A program made the translations under genes and the position numbers. Source: Microstegium vimineum (taxonomy: Eukaryota; Streptophyta; Magnoliopsida; Poales; Poaceae). From it: a stretch of 64,000 bases of DNA. The notes under the pieces were generated by a model. That model was not told the origin of the DNA. It ran no database searches and saw only the letters and a list, made by a program, of their open reading frames with translations. The stretch lies in NCBI GenBank assembly GCA_022036555.1, contig CM039128.1:5697926-5761925 (forward strand), in the 5' to 3' direction. Below are positions 35,534 through 46,048 of this stretch, in pieces. Positions within the stretch are counted from its first letter, which is position 1, and each line of letters begins with the position of its first letter.

Positions 35534-38500
35534 ATGGCGATCAACTTCACTGCTTCCGCGGTAATCTTTCTTCTTTCCTTGTTGTATATACTGCAGTTTT
35601 ATCCTTCCGCATTGCTTTACAATCCCTTCTCTCTTTCTTTCTTCGCTTTCTGGATCTAGAAAATGCGCAACAAAATAGTGATCCCTACCGATCAAGAACA
35701 TCTCTGCTGTTTGGGCCCAATGGGGAATACCGATCCAACCAATCTCATCAATGCTGAAACCAACCGCATCCCCTTTAGATCTAAGCACTTTTATCTAGGG
35801 TTATGGACAGATACTTTTTGCTCCTGGTCCAAACTTACCAAAGGGTGGAAGAACTGGTATCTCAGGATAGTTAGGTCACAACAACTCTATTGGTCAGAGC
35901 GCAACATCGACCAATGCATCAGATTGTCCATTGCCGATATGGCCAAGAATGAAAATATGATGATTGTTGCTTCTTATTTTTGGTCCGATACAATGAACGT
36001 ATTTCTATTTAGACATGGACCAGCCACCCCCACACTTGTCGATGTACACATGCTTACCGGCCTCGACGTCTCCTCTGTCGATCCTGCCACCCTTTTCTGT
36101 AGGAAGTCCGAGCATCGGGTAAGCACATGTAACATCGGCGGTTGGACTGGATACATCCAAGAGTATCAGAAGACCAGATCAGTAGGCCAAAGGGAGCATG
36201 CCACCTTCCTTAACATGTGGTTGGAGAAGTTCGTTTTCTATGGCAGAACAGTCGGACCCACCAACATGTATCTTCCTGCAGCAGAGCTTTTGGCCGATGG
36301 AGGATTTCCCCTTGGCCGATACCTCCTCGGTTCAGTTTATCGGCTCCTACACCAAGTATCGGGAAAATTACTACTAGGTGAGCCCATCGGCAACCTTGAA
36401 GGTCCTTGGTGGTTCATCAACTTATGGCTGGACGCCCATATGCACAAATGTCTCCAATTTGATCTATTTAACCAACAGTTCCCAAGAGACATGTCTGAAG
36501 ACTATGTATTTGATGATGATGAATCGGCAACGCGTTCCCCTCTCAATTTTGGGGAAGCCATAATAGTGCTACCAGGAACTGATGCCAACGAAGATCAATT
36601 CGGCATGTTCTTTCAGAGGCTCTACTGCGGAATTCCTGCTGCAGAACGAGTCTGGTGGCCTTATGTTGATGAAGATAACCAATTTCCACTTTCCTTCAAC
36701 CTCACCGATGGGAATATACCCTAAAAAGAAGCAATCATGAAGGCTACCCTAATTCCCCGGGCTATTCCAGTTAACATCGTTGGGACCGGGAAGAATTCTC
36801 ATCCATCATATGAGTTCTATTATCCATCGGCAGCGGCAAGACAGCTAGCATTCGGTCAATTGCCGATCAAACCCAGCTATGTCAATGTGATTAAACCAAG
36901 AGAGGTCATCTCCAATGTTATGGATTGGAATAAAATTGTCACTCTCTCTCCTCATGCCGATGTAGCCAACATCGACTTATCTTCTTGGGCGCCGACATCC
37001 TTCATCACTGAATCATACAAGTCCTGGTGGCAAGAGTGGAAAGACCAACTATTTGCTCCATCATCACACTACTATCGGCACTTGATTGATGCCGATCATG
37101 TCATACCCGACGACACGGTAAGTTTTATTTCCGATACTACTTCTTCGTTAACTTTTCAGATGTATCGGTAACTAACCCTCTGTCAACAGGTTAATGATTT
37201 GATCCTCAAAAATAGCAAGAGCGGAAAACATTTTAACTTGCGACCGATGAACCCTACATCGATAATCGGCAGCAAAGCCCCTTCGTTGGCTGCCCTCATG
37301 CACCACAAAGTAATACCTAAGGTCACCATCAGGTCCAAACCACTACCAACCGGCGATGCTGCCGCTGCTGCCGCCGCCTTAGCGCAAGCTTTCACGATAA
37401 CAAATCTTCATGTACCTGTGTCGATCACATCAACATGTTTAATTGACAATTTTTACTCAATCTGCACCAAATTCTCTTTTTGCAGCACACAAGTTCATCG
37501 GTATTCGTTCCAAGCATACAAACTTCTACGACTCAACCTGCCGATGCCTCCCAAGTACAACAGCCAAAACGCCGAGGCTCATCAAGTGTTGCTCCCAAAC
37601 CGAAACGCCCAAAGCCATCAGCTCCAAGCACATTACCGGCTGCATCTCCTCAAGCTCCTGCCGATATACCAACACCGGAGCCAGCATCGGCGCCCATCCC
37701 TGAGCAATCACAGGCTGAGATTCCTGACCAAGGTATGGTACCATCGCCGCAAGAGATAGCCGCAACAACAGAAACAACATCGGCACCCATCCCTGAGCAA
37801 TCACAGACTGAGATTCCTGACCAAGGGGCAGTACCATCGCCGCAAGAGATAGTTGCAACAACAGAAACAACATCGACATCGATACCAGCACCAGCGCCAA
37901 CTACTCATCCTACCGAGGCAAGTTCATCGGCAACCATTGCCGATCTTCCAGACACATCTATGCCAACCACTCAGTCAAGCCCGAGGCGAGAAACTACTCT
38001 AAAACAGGTACACCAACTGTCCATCACAAATTTTGCAATACACAAGTTCTTAACTGATAAAAAATTTCGAATCCCTTTTCTTTTCAGGCTCAAGACTCTC
38101 CCAACAGTTTATTTTCCTTTACCATCAACATTACAGATGACGCCGACGAAGAGGACAGTTCTGCTCAAGCTCTGATCGTTATATCGGCAGAAGTGAAATC
38201 TAAACTCGAAGCACTGCTCCTTTTACTGCAACAAAATACATCTCAACTGGCCCAAGACTCCAGCGCAGTAAGGGTAGCTTTCAGGGAAATCCAAAACCAA
38301 CTTCCTGCCAATATTGAAGAAGTACTCTTCCAAGCAGCATTCCTTGAAAGCCGGCAACTACAATACCAAAGAGCTTCACGACGCATTGCCAATAGAGCTG
38401 CTCAAGCAAAACTCGAAGAAGAAGTACTCAAGTTTAAGCAAACTGCGGACGAAAAGCACAAAGACATCGGTCGTCTTGAAGCTTCTAGCAGTGCGCTCGA

Positions 38501-38777
38501 ACAAGAGATTATTCGTCTATCGACACAAAAAGAAGAACTGTTAGCTGAGCTGAAGAGAGTAAACGCAGCCTTAGACTCAACCAACCAGAAGAAAACTCAA
38601 CTCCCTATTGCTACTAAGGCTTTGCAACAAGAGAGGGATGCCTGTGCTCGCGAAGCTCTCCTGCTGAGGAGAAAGATCAAGCCAGTTGAAGGTACCGCCG
38701 ATGACGATGCCAAGGAAATAGAAGAAGCTGACCAAGTTCGCCTTCGTGTGATTTTATCTGTCCAATCCCTGTTGTAA
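35534..38777 (+). CDS. Antisense plant-mobile-domain gene of element A, five exons
   Basis: Exons: 35,534-35,560; 35,660-37,117; 37,190-37,411; 37,486-38,007; 38,088-38,777. All borders are GT-AG and phase 0, giving about 970 codons. The start is MAINFTASA; the tiny first exon is followed by a 99-bp intron. Exon 2 matches the plant mobile domain (PMD), with ATPTLVDVHMLTGLDVSS, FLNMWLEKFVFYGRT and WWFINLWLDAHM. Exon 4 is rich in Pro, Ser, Thr and Ala, with a duplicated block around SAPIPEQSQ.EIPDQG. Exon 5 is a long coiled coil (EEEVLKFKQTADEKHKDIGR, EQEIIRLSTQKEELLAELKR). A TAA at 36,722-36,724 interrupts exon 2 in frame; otherwise the frame is open. Such antisense PMD frames are known in Tat elements; their function is unknown. 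It runs opposite to gag/pol and ends 107 bp from the integrase stop. Confidence 0.82.
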
Positions 38778-38886
38778 TTTGTTACATCTGAACTTGATAA
38801 CTGACCCTTCTATAATATAACGTTAATGCTTTTATACCGATGTTTTATATGATAACTCTGTCATCGGTATTTGTATTTATATCACT

Positions 38887-40170
38887 TTATGCATCCATCC
38901 AGATACTAGGATAATATTTGTTCAAACATTTACCATTTATTGCTCTGGAAAATGCAACTCCTTCGAGAGTTTCCAAAATATAAGTGTTGCCAGAAACACA
39001 CTGATTTATCCGAAAAGGACCTTCCCAATTAGGAGACCACTTTCCAAATTTCGAACTCTTGGTTCCAATCGGTAAAATCAGTTTCCATACCAAATCGTCA
39101 TCGACAAATTCTTTTGCCTTTACTTTCTTGTTATACCATCTGGCAACCCTCTTCTTGTTCTCTTCGATGCTGATTAGAGCCCTTAGCCGATGACTTGCTA
39201 AATCTTCTAATTCATCTTTTATAAGAATATCATATTCATCGGCAGTCAATTGATCCTGGGAAAACAATCGCCTAGAACCAGTCTTAATTTCCCAAGGTAG
39301 AACATCATCGTGTCCATAAACTAACTGGTATGGCGATACTTTAGTTGCGCCATGATATGCCATCCGATACGACCATAAAGCTTCATTTAGTACTATATGC
39401 CACCTTTTAGGGTTTTCTTGAATCTTGCGTTTGATAAGCTTAATAACTCCTTTATTGGTTGCTTCGGCCTAACCATTAGCTTGAGCATAATAAGAAGACG
39501 AGTTCAAAACCTTAAACCCCATACCAGTAGCAAATTCAACAAACTCCCCTGACGTGAACATAGTTCCTTGATCGGTTGTAATAGTTTGATGAATACCAAA
39601 TCGGTAAACAATATGTTCTTTCACAAAATCTATCATGTTTGCCGATGTTACGTTCTTCAACAGAATGGCTTCAACCCACTTTGTGAAATAATCGGTGGCT
39701 ACGAGTATGAACTTATGCCCTTTACTCGATGGTGGATAAATCTGGCCGATAAGATCGATAGCCCATCCTCTAAACGGCCACGGTTTGATTATAAGATTCA
39801 TTGTCGATGCGGGTGCTCTTTGAACATTACCGAACCTCTGACAATCTTGATATCCTTTGAAGTATTTAAAACATTCCTCAAGAATTGTCGGCCAATAATA
39901 TCCATTTCTCCTAATCATCCACTTCATCTTGAATGCTGATTGGTGCGCCCCACATACCCCCTCATGAATTTCACCCATCAACCTCTTCGATTCCTCTTCA
40001 TTAAGGCATCTGAGTAAAACTCCATCAATTGTACGATAATACAACTCATCATCAAGGAGCACATACTTGGTAGTCTGAAACCTCAACCGTCTTTCAACTT
40101 TCCTAGATGGATCTCTTAAATAATCGGCAATCTCTTTTCTCCAGTCATCGGCAATCATTACCGATGTCAT
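38887..40170 (-). pseudogene. Integrase of element A
   Basis: The zinc-binding N-terminal part is seen as GEIHEGVCGAHQSAFKMKW followed by CQRFGN. The DDE core has WAIDLIGQI, ATDYFTKWVEA and TDQGTMF. A TAA follows QANG near 39,470. The C-terminal domain continues in a new frame (YHGATKVSPYQLVYGHDDVL, then WYNKKVKAKEFVDDDLVWK and WEGPFRI) to the stop at 38,887. It inserts element cDNA into chromosomes; this copy is split by a stop and a frame change. Confidence 0.92.
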
Positions 40171-40176
40171 TACTTC

Positions 40177-41195
40177 TTAAATCGGCTGATACCCCAAAGC
40201 ATGTTGCGTCAATCGATTGGCTTCCTCATTATGCAACCTAGGAATGTGCTCAAGACGGTATTCTTTAAATTCCTTTAATAACTGCAAACACTTCCCATGA
40301 TATGCAATTAAAATATCACTCCGGCACTCATATGTTCCAATCAATTGATTGATTACTAACATAGAATCGCCAAAGATTTCCACGGCATCGGCACGCACTT
40401 CCCTGAGCAACTCCAACCCCTTTAGCAACGCCTGGTACTCAGTCTGATTATTCGTTGAAGTAGCAACAATCGGCAATGAGATTTCATACTTTTCCCTCGG
40501 GGTGAAACTAAGATAACGCCGATACCTGCTCCCTCCTTACACGTGGAACCATCAAAGAACAAAGTCCAAGGAACAATCTCTACGGAATTTAGCATACCAC
40601 AATGCTGAGTAATAAAATCAGCCATCACCTGTCCTTTAACTGCCTTAGTTGATTCATACCTCAGATCAAATTCTGACAGTGCCAAAATCCATTTGCCGAT
40701 CCTTCCACTCAATATCGGCATCGACAGCATATACTTGACCACATCGTCTTTGCATATGACAGTACACTCGGCTGATAGCAAATAATGCCTTAACTTGGTA
40801 CAAGAGAAGTACAAGCATAAACACAATTTCTCAACGGCCGAATATCTGGTTTCAGCGTCTACCAGCCTTCTACTCAAATAATAAATCACACGTTCTTTCC
40901 CTTCAAATTCTTGAATTAAGGCTGACCCGATAACGCCATCATCGGCAGACAAATATAATCTGAAGGGCTTTCCGTGTCGAGGTGAAATCAAAACTGGAGG
41001 ATTCACCAAATATATTTTAATTTCCTCCAAGGCCAATTGCTGCTCTTTTCCCCATACAAACTCCTGACCGGCCTTTAGCTTCAGCAATGGGCTAAAAGAC
41101 TTAATCTTTCCAGACAAATTAGATATAAATCTTCTAATAAAATTAATCTTGCCGATCAAAAATTGCAACTCAGTTTTGTTAGTAGGAGCAACCAC
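40177..41195 (-). pseudogene. RNase H and archaeal-type RNase H of element A
   Basis: The first RNase H follows reverse transcriptase, with RLYLSADDGVIGSALIQ and YYLSRRLVDAETRYSAVEKL. The second begins with LFFDGSTCKEGAGIGVIL, changes frame near 40,470, and continues with NNQTEYQALLKGLELLRE and IFGDSMLVINQL. Two RNase H domains in tandem is the diagnostic layout of Tat Gypsy elements. A stop follows ALGYQPI, before integrase. Confidence 0.9.
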
Positions 41196-41228
41196 TTTGT
41201 TAATTGCATCAATGGATTTTCTGCCGAC

Positions 41229-41900
41229 CTATATGCCCCTTTGATGCACCATAAACCCTAAGAATTGACCTGCCGATACGCCAAACACGCACTTATTTGG
41301 ATTCATCTTTAGCCCATGCTCCCTTGTGCACTCCAAAATCTTCCGCAGATCGGCAAGGTGCTTCTCAAAGTCCCCGGACATAACCACCACATCGTCAATA
41401 TAGATTTTGACCAATGTGCCAATGTACTTATGAAAAATAAAATTCATTGCTCTTTGATAAGTAGCACCGGGGTTCTTCAACTCAAAAGTCATTACGACCC
41501 ATTCAAACAAACCGACGTGACCTGGACACCTAAAAGTAGTTTTGAATATATCTTCTTCAGCCATGAATATTTGATTATATTCATCATTACCATCCATAAA
41601 ACTGATAATTTTATGTCCAGCAGAAGCATCAACTAGTAGATCGGCAACGGGCATTGGATAGCCGTCCATTGGCGTAGCTTTATTGAGATTGCTGAAATCA
41701 ATACAAACACGAAGTTTTCCATTCTTCTTATATACATGACCACATTAGAAATCCATTCGGCATATCGGCACTGCCGAATAAACCCAGCTTCGATTAACTT
41801 TGTAATTTCAGCCTTAATATCAGGTAATACAGTAGGATTGCACCGGCGTGCTGGCTACCGATGTGGTTGAAACCCCGATTTAATAGGCAACCGATGTTCA
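41229..41900 (-). pseudogene. Reverse transcriptase of element A
   Basis: The palm domain reads SFMDGNDEYNQIFMAEED, then KTTFRCPGHVGLFEWVVMTF and IYIDDVVVMS, where the YIDD box is the catalytic site. The fingers segment upstream (DIKAEITKLIEAGFIRQCRY) lies in other frames separated by stops near 41,670-41,860. The next segment downstream starts after a stop at 41,229. It copies the element RNA into DNA; this copy is inactive. Confidence 0.92.
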
Positions 41901-42422
41901 ACTATCGATCGGTCTAGACCAGACATCTCTGTATAATCCCAAGCAAAACAATCTTTATATTCCTTTAACAAATCACTCAACTGTTACTAACATTGGGAAT
42001 CTAACTTAGCACTAATAAAAGTTGGCCTGGGCTTGCTACCGTCGCCGATGTCTATTTCTATCAAATCATCGGCTGATGTAAACCCCTGTCCAAGTTTTCC
42101 ATCATCGGTGAACTGATCCATTAAACCTCTTCTTCAGAACCGACTACTTGGATCGGTGTAATCCAGTAATCGGCTACCTTGAGGAATTCTGTATCCCAAG
42201 CTTCACCAGATATGCACTTGGTCTGCTCATAGTTTTCTGATTCTGCCGATGCGACAATTGACGGAGCCTCACTTTGTACGACTTCAATTTTGTCTCCATC
42301 CAATTGCATGAGGCTTTGATGCATCGTGGAAGGAATACAACAATTGGCATGAATTCAATCCCTTCCCAGGAGCAAGTTATAGGTACCTTTACCGCTGATC
42401 ACGAAAAATGTTGTAGGCAAAG
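41901..42422 (-). pseudogene. C-terminal protease and linker of element A
   Basis: It begins at the element B junction with LPTTFFVISGKGTYNLLLGR, the last strand of the Gypsy aspartic protease. The linker follows, with MHQSLMQLDGDKIEVVQSE and an acidic stretch, then DYTEMSGLDRSIVEHRLPI leading to reverse transcriptase. Stops occur near 42,121 and 41,985. The partner half of the protease is at 55,010-55,438. Confidence 0.85.
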
Positions 42423-42754
42423 TGTCGGTGTCTAAAATGGCGGGGTCTAGACGGCCAACGAGTAAATTTCTAAGTGTGTCGAAGTTCGGATGGTTGCGCT
42501 CGGAGAACACAGAGGTTTATACTGGTTCGAGCACGAACGCCCTACGTCCAGTGTGTCGCGGGGTTGTATTACCGAGCGCGAAGAGCTCGTAGGAGGGAGC
42601 TACAAGCTTTTGGTGAGAGAGAGGAGGTTGTCCCCAGGTCTCGTGCGTATGAGGTTCTTGGTTCTGGTGAGTGCTCGCGTGTGTGCGAGTTTGAGTGTGT
42701 GTGAATGAATGTTTGGATGTCGAGAGTCCTTTAGATTGGGGGTCCATTCCCTCC

Positions 42755-42761
42755 CTTTATA
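42755..42761 (-). promoter_or_regulatory. TATA box in the LTR of element B
   Basis: Reads tataaag on the minus strand, inside ccctacgtataaagggaggg, downstream of the tandem repeats. This is the expected layout of a U3 promoter with upstream enhancer repeats. Confidence 0.6.
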
Positions 42762-42984
42762 CGTAGGGAGAGATGGAGGAGTACAGTAGAGAGAGAGAGG
42801 GAGTGACGTGGGCCCGGCTTGGGCTGCTGCCGAAGGAAGCCTTTGTCTTCATCCTGTCTTCCTTCCTGGAGAAGATTGCGCCAGTGGACGCATGTTCGAG
42901 TCCTGTTCGCCCCTGACGAGCTGTAGCCATGCACCCTGTGACCGGGAACCCTGTTGTTCCCCCTTTCCGGGTATGCGACATAGG

Positions 42985-43420
42985 CTCGGACGAGGCGGAA
43001 GAGCCCCCGAGGGTTGATGACGTCTTGGGCGACGCCACCTTGGCTCGGGCGAGGCGGAAGAGCCCCCGAGGGTCGATGACATCACGGGCGACGCCATCTT
43101 GGCTCGGGCGAGGCGAAAGAGCCCCCGAGGGTCGATGACGTCACGGGCGACGCCATCTTGGCTCGGGCGAGGTGGAAGAGCCCCGAGGGTAGATGACGTC
43201 ACGGGCGACGCCACCTAGGCTCGGACGAGGCGGAAGAGCCCCCGAGGGTTGATGACGTCTCGGGTGATGCCACCTTGGCTCGGGCGATGTGGAAGAGCCC
43301 CGGAGGGTCGATGACGTCACGGGCGACGCCATCTTGGCTCGAACGAGGCGGAAGAGCTCCGAGGGTTGATGTCTTGGGCGACGCCACCTTGGCTCGGGCG
43401 AGGCGGAAGAGCCCCTGATG
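42985..43420. repeat. 59-bp tandem repeats in the element B LTR
   Basis: Seven full units and one partial, each running from ctcgggcgaggcggaag through agcccccgagggt and gatgacgtcacggg to gccatcttgg. Most units are 59 bp, some 55-58. The phrase tgacgtca, a perfect palindromic bZIP core, is intact in three units and altered in the others. The truncated right LTR holds the same repeat in about three units. They sit in U3, upstream of the TATA box. Confidence 0.93.
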
Positions 43421-43479
43421 GTGATTTTTGTTTTTGTGGAGTCTAGTAATTTGGGTACCCTATTTCTAGGTATCCGACA

Positions 43480-46040
43480 GTAGCCCCCGAGCCTTCGATG
43501 TAGTGAAGGACTACACCGGAGGCTTCCGAGAGCGTTTATGGTGGTTTGGTTTGATTCTATGTATTCCGGTGGGTGCGCGCAAGTGCACCCACCGGGTGTA
43601 GCCCCCGAGGCCCTAGGAGGGAGATTTTTCCTCCTAAGGGCTTATTCGGAAGACTTCTACAGTGCTTGACCCTTTGCCTCCCTTACGAGGCGGGGAGGAA
43701 GTGGTCTGCTCCGTACGTCGGAGCCAGAGCTCTGGCTGCACGCCAGTCCTGCTGCGGGTTGCATTGTTGGCCTTGGGTCGGCGCGTCTTGAAATGACGAG
43801 TCGGCTCTGCGCCGTACTGTCTTTCGGCCTGTACGGCCGATTGACTGGTCGAAGGTCTGTTTGTCGGATTTCAGAGTCTGACTGCGCCCCTCTCGATGTA
43901 GCCCAAAAGTGGACGTGTCATGTCTTTCCCGTTTGAGGAGTGGTGCCAGAGCACTGCTCGCTCTGCGGTTCAGAATCCGAACGACGTGCCCTGAGTCCAC
44001 AGTCTGCTTGGCCATTTATAGCTTCGCTGCACAGCTGCACCCCCTTGAAGTTGGTGCCGTCGCACAGTGCAATGTGGTTGGCGGGCGGAGCTATAGGTTC
44101 ACGGGCCGACCGTCACGTGAGTGCCCTAGCGGGCTATAAATAGGGGCGGCCGCCTGTGGGAAAGCACACATCCTCACAGCATGGCTTGCCCTAAGTTCTT
44201 CCTCCGAGGTCCCATCGGAGAGCCCTCCGAGCCGCCCTGGCGAACAACCCTTTGAGAGCAAAACCGGATTCAGAGGAAGTCCTGCGTTGGGGGTGGGTTC
44301 ATTTCCTTTCGCCCCGTGGTAGGATTTAGAGGAAGCTCTGCAAGATACTCGTTGCTTCCCTTTATCCTAACCACTGGTGGAGCAAAAGCTTGTGAACACC
44401 CCTGCACGAATCACTCCCTGGGATGAAGGGCGTAGGATCCATCCTTTTTGCGGAATGACCTCTGCCCTCTGTCCTGGGGGAGTTGATGTCGTGCGATCCC
44501 TCTCCAGAGTCCTTGATCATGGAGCAGCTGGGCGACTTAGCTGTAAAGTGCCCAACTAACTCTGGAGGAGGGGCGCGACCCTGGGCTTTCTGAAGGCGGG
44601 GCGACGGCCGCTCTCCTGCTGCCGCCACCCACCCGATCGGAGTGGCCCATGGGTCGTGACGCCGCCGTCTGACGCGGTCTCGTATGTCAGGCAGATATTT
44701 CCCGGCCTTGCGGCTGGGTTACCTGACTTTGATATACGGCCGTGTCCGTCAGCGATGTGATGACTAACGGGGATGCCCCGCGGGTGCCCTAGTTTTTGGC
44801 CTCTTGGCCCAGGATTTCCCTTTAGTCCACCTCCCTTCTTTTTGCTTTTTGGTGTCTGATGATTGGGTTCGTCCCTTATGGCTCTTAGAGAGCATGTAAT
44901 CCCTGCAAGGGTTAGTTTCCTAAATTTATCAGAAAAGAGAGGTTGCTTGTGTTTACCTGTACGGGCCTCCGACGCGTGAGGCTTGCCCCGTGGTGCGACG
45001 CCAGCCCCCGAGTCTTTACTCGGTGTAAAGAAAATTGTCTCGGTTCTGTGTTGTCTTTTTGGGTTCGTTCCCCACGCACCTCTCCGCGAGAAGGGGGAAT
45101 ATGAGCCGGACCATGCTATCCTCGAAGCAGATGAACCGTGGCTGCTCGTTGAGTTACTATCGAGCAAATCTGAGTGGGGTGATCGGTTCCCGATCGCTAG
45201 GGTCCCAACTGGTGGCCCATGTCGTGGCTCACCCCAAATCGGTTTCATCTAGTAGTCGGGTCCGTTCGATGGGTCCCGGGGGCCTGCTGCCTTCCTTCGG
45301 TAGGAATACCATGAACCAATCATCCGTAATACGGACTCAAATACGAAATCGGGGAATGACCTCGGCATCCGATTGCCAGGTTAATGACCGCTAGCGTGTC
45401 CATTCCCTATCCGCCCCTCGCTCTGTTGTCCTGAGTCGGCCGTTTCGAACCCCGCTGGGCCGACCCTCGTAACTCTGGACCGTAGTGGGCCGTCGGGGCG
45501 TCTATAGCCCTTATCCCTTTGGCTTACCTAGGCCCATGGGCCGTCACCACTTGTTGTGACACGTGCGTGCCTCTCCGACCTCCGCGTGAGTCAGCCGAGC
45601 TCGGACGGGTCGGGGGCTCTCCCGAGACGCTCTCGCGCTCGGAAGGCTCATGCCCTGGTCGGGGACGCGTGGGTGAAGTCTGTGCGTGCGGCACGATGGG
45701 TCCGAGGTGGATCCTGCAATGATGAATGGGAGATACGAATCAGAACGATAAAAAAAGCGAGTGGTGTCAGTTACCTGCCGCAGCGCGTACGGTTCCCGAT
45801 ATTCCTGCGATTGGTGGAAGCGACATGGTCGAGCGACCGCATTTAGCGCGGCTCGAGTGGTGGGACCAAGACGTGGCGTGGAGGATTGACGGAATGATGG
45901 TTCGTCTTTCGGGTTCCTACAAATATCCTGGCACCGCGACATTACCCCCTCCCTCGCGTTCGCGCTACTTGTCGTCTTCGTCTTCGGCCCCTTCCTGAGC
46001 CGTTCCGCTTGCGCCTAGGGTTTGCGCCGCCGCACTTCTG
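43480..46040. other. Non-coding 3' part of element B, between LTR and antisense gene
   Basis: GC-rich sequence without recognisable protein; open frames on both strands here lack motifs. It begins with the polypurine tract complement and contains two promoter-like spots on the plus strand: a G-box with TATA at 44,114-44,143 and tacaaatatcc near 45,919. This is where antisense transcription of the downstream gene would start. Confidence 0.55.
44114..44143 (+). promoter_or_regulatory. G-box plus TATA box inside element B
   Basis: The palindrome cacgtg (44,114-44,119) is followed 15 bases later by tataaatag (44,135-44,143), a textbook plant core promoter pointing toward the antisense gene. The first credible start codon is 1.9 kb away, so a second promoter at about 45,919 could serve the gene instead. 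Function is inferred. Confidence 0.5.
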
Positions 46041-46048
46041 CCCTAAAC

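Larger units (their letters stand above)
42423..43479 (-). repeat. 3' LTR of element B (left, complete)
   Basis: It is 1,057 bp, beginning tgtcggtgtctaaaatgg and ending ctaggtatccgaca. On the element's strand the U3 part contains the 59-bp tandem repeats (43,420-42,985) and a TATA box at 42,761-42,755. Just outside lies gtagcccccgagcc, the complement of the polypurine tract ggctcgggggctac, closely like that of element A. Confidence 0.92.

Noticed and set aside
42985..43420. Regularly spaced repeats resembling a CRISPR array
   Set aside because: Units are contiguous 59-bp tandem copies without unique spacers, inside a plant LTR.
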